This document shows positions 34,058 through 34,091 of a DNA stretch of 34,091 nt, in pieces. This DNA comes from UBA5287 sp041672395 (GTDB lineage: Bacteria; Bacteroidota; Bacteroidia; Bacteroidales; Dysgonomonadaceae). Under the pieces are notes generated by a model. The model saw only the letters and a program-made list of their open reading frames with translations. It did not search any database and had not been told where the DNA came from. Location of the stretch: NCBI GenBank assembly GCA_041672395.1, contig JBAYZS010000021.1, positions 1 through 34,091 on the forward strand, given 5' to 3'. The first letter of the stretch is position 1, and the number at the start of each line of letters is the position of its first letter. A program made the translations under genes and the position numbers.

Positions 34058-34091
34058 TATCAAATCCTTTTTTTTGACAACAAAAAAAAGG

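Noticed and set aside
34058..34063. TTG start for the AlaX-like gene
   Set aside because: The ATG two codons later is correctly spaced from AGGA.

Overview
The window is AT-rich chromosomal DNA from a member of the Bacteroidota, most likely Bacteroidales or a close relative. The evidence is several -7 boxes of the form TAnnTTTG (two with a TTTG box exactly 19 bp upstream), lineage-typical families (TamL lipoprotein, DUF2027-Smr protein, DUF4199, outer-membrane beta-barrel protein with an N-terminal carboxypeptidase-regulatory-like domain), and a two-subunit methylmalonyl-CoA mutase, which is typical of succinate/propionate-forming anaerobes. I see no insertion sequence, prophage, CRISPR array or rRNA. 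Most of the window is housekeeping or metabolic.

Layout. 1-5069 (minus): methylmalonyl-CoA mutase, with small subunit mutA first and large subunit mutB last (cut by the window edge). A MenA-like prenyltransferase and a CPBP-family membrane protease sit between the two subunit genes. 5191-5958 (minus): creatininase-family amidohydrolase. 6054-8837 (minus): large outer-membrane beta-barrel protein. 9263-9592 (minus): YgbA-like nitrous-oxide-stimulated-promoter family protein with its own promoter and terminator. 9648-11843 (minus): secreted GH36 alpha-galactosidase, divergent from serA (12064-13227, plus). serA ends at a strong bidirectional terminator facing tamL. 13354-21421 (minus): queA, tamB, tamL. 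21548-23200 (plus): DUF2027-Smr protein and a LEA-2-like lipoprotein. 23673-27400 (plus): diacylglycerol/undecaprenol kinase and an 1111-residue nuclease-helicase. 27459-27532: tRNA-Gln(CTG) with its own promoter and terminator. 27600-32849 (plus): a small membrane peptide, then a tight six-gene run (DUF4199, GT2 glycosyltransferase, nitroreductase, ApbE, O6-alkylguanine-DNA methyltransferase, DUF1080-PHP lipoprotein). 32882-34057 (minus): mtgA and an AlaX-like editing protein.

Working together: TamB and TamL form the inner-to-outer-membrane assembly module. The two mutase subunits form one heterodimer. The interposed MenA-like enzyme could supply menaquinone for the fumarate reduction that feeds the same succinate-propionate route (inference). 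ApbE and the nitroreductase are both flavin-related.

The most unusual feature I found is non-coding: an array of about ten degenerate 11-bp units centred on TCAC at 23480-23589. A shorter relative at 9050-9093 shares a 20-bp identical core. Other points are inverted repeats over the creatininase start codon and upstream of the galactosidase and kinase promoters, and the split mutA/mutB arrangement.
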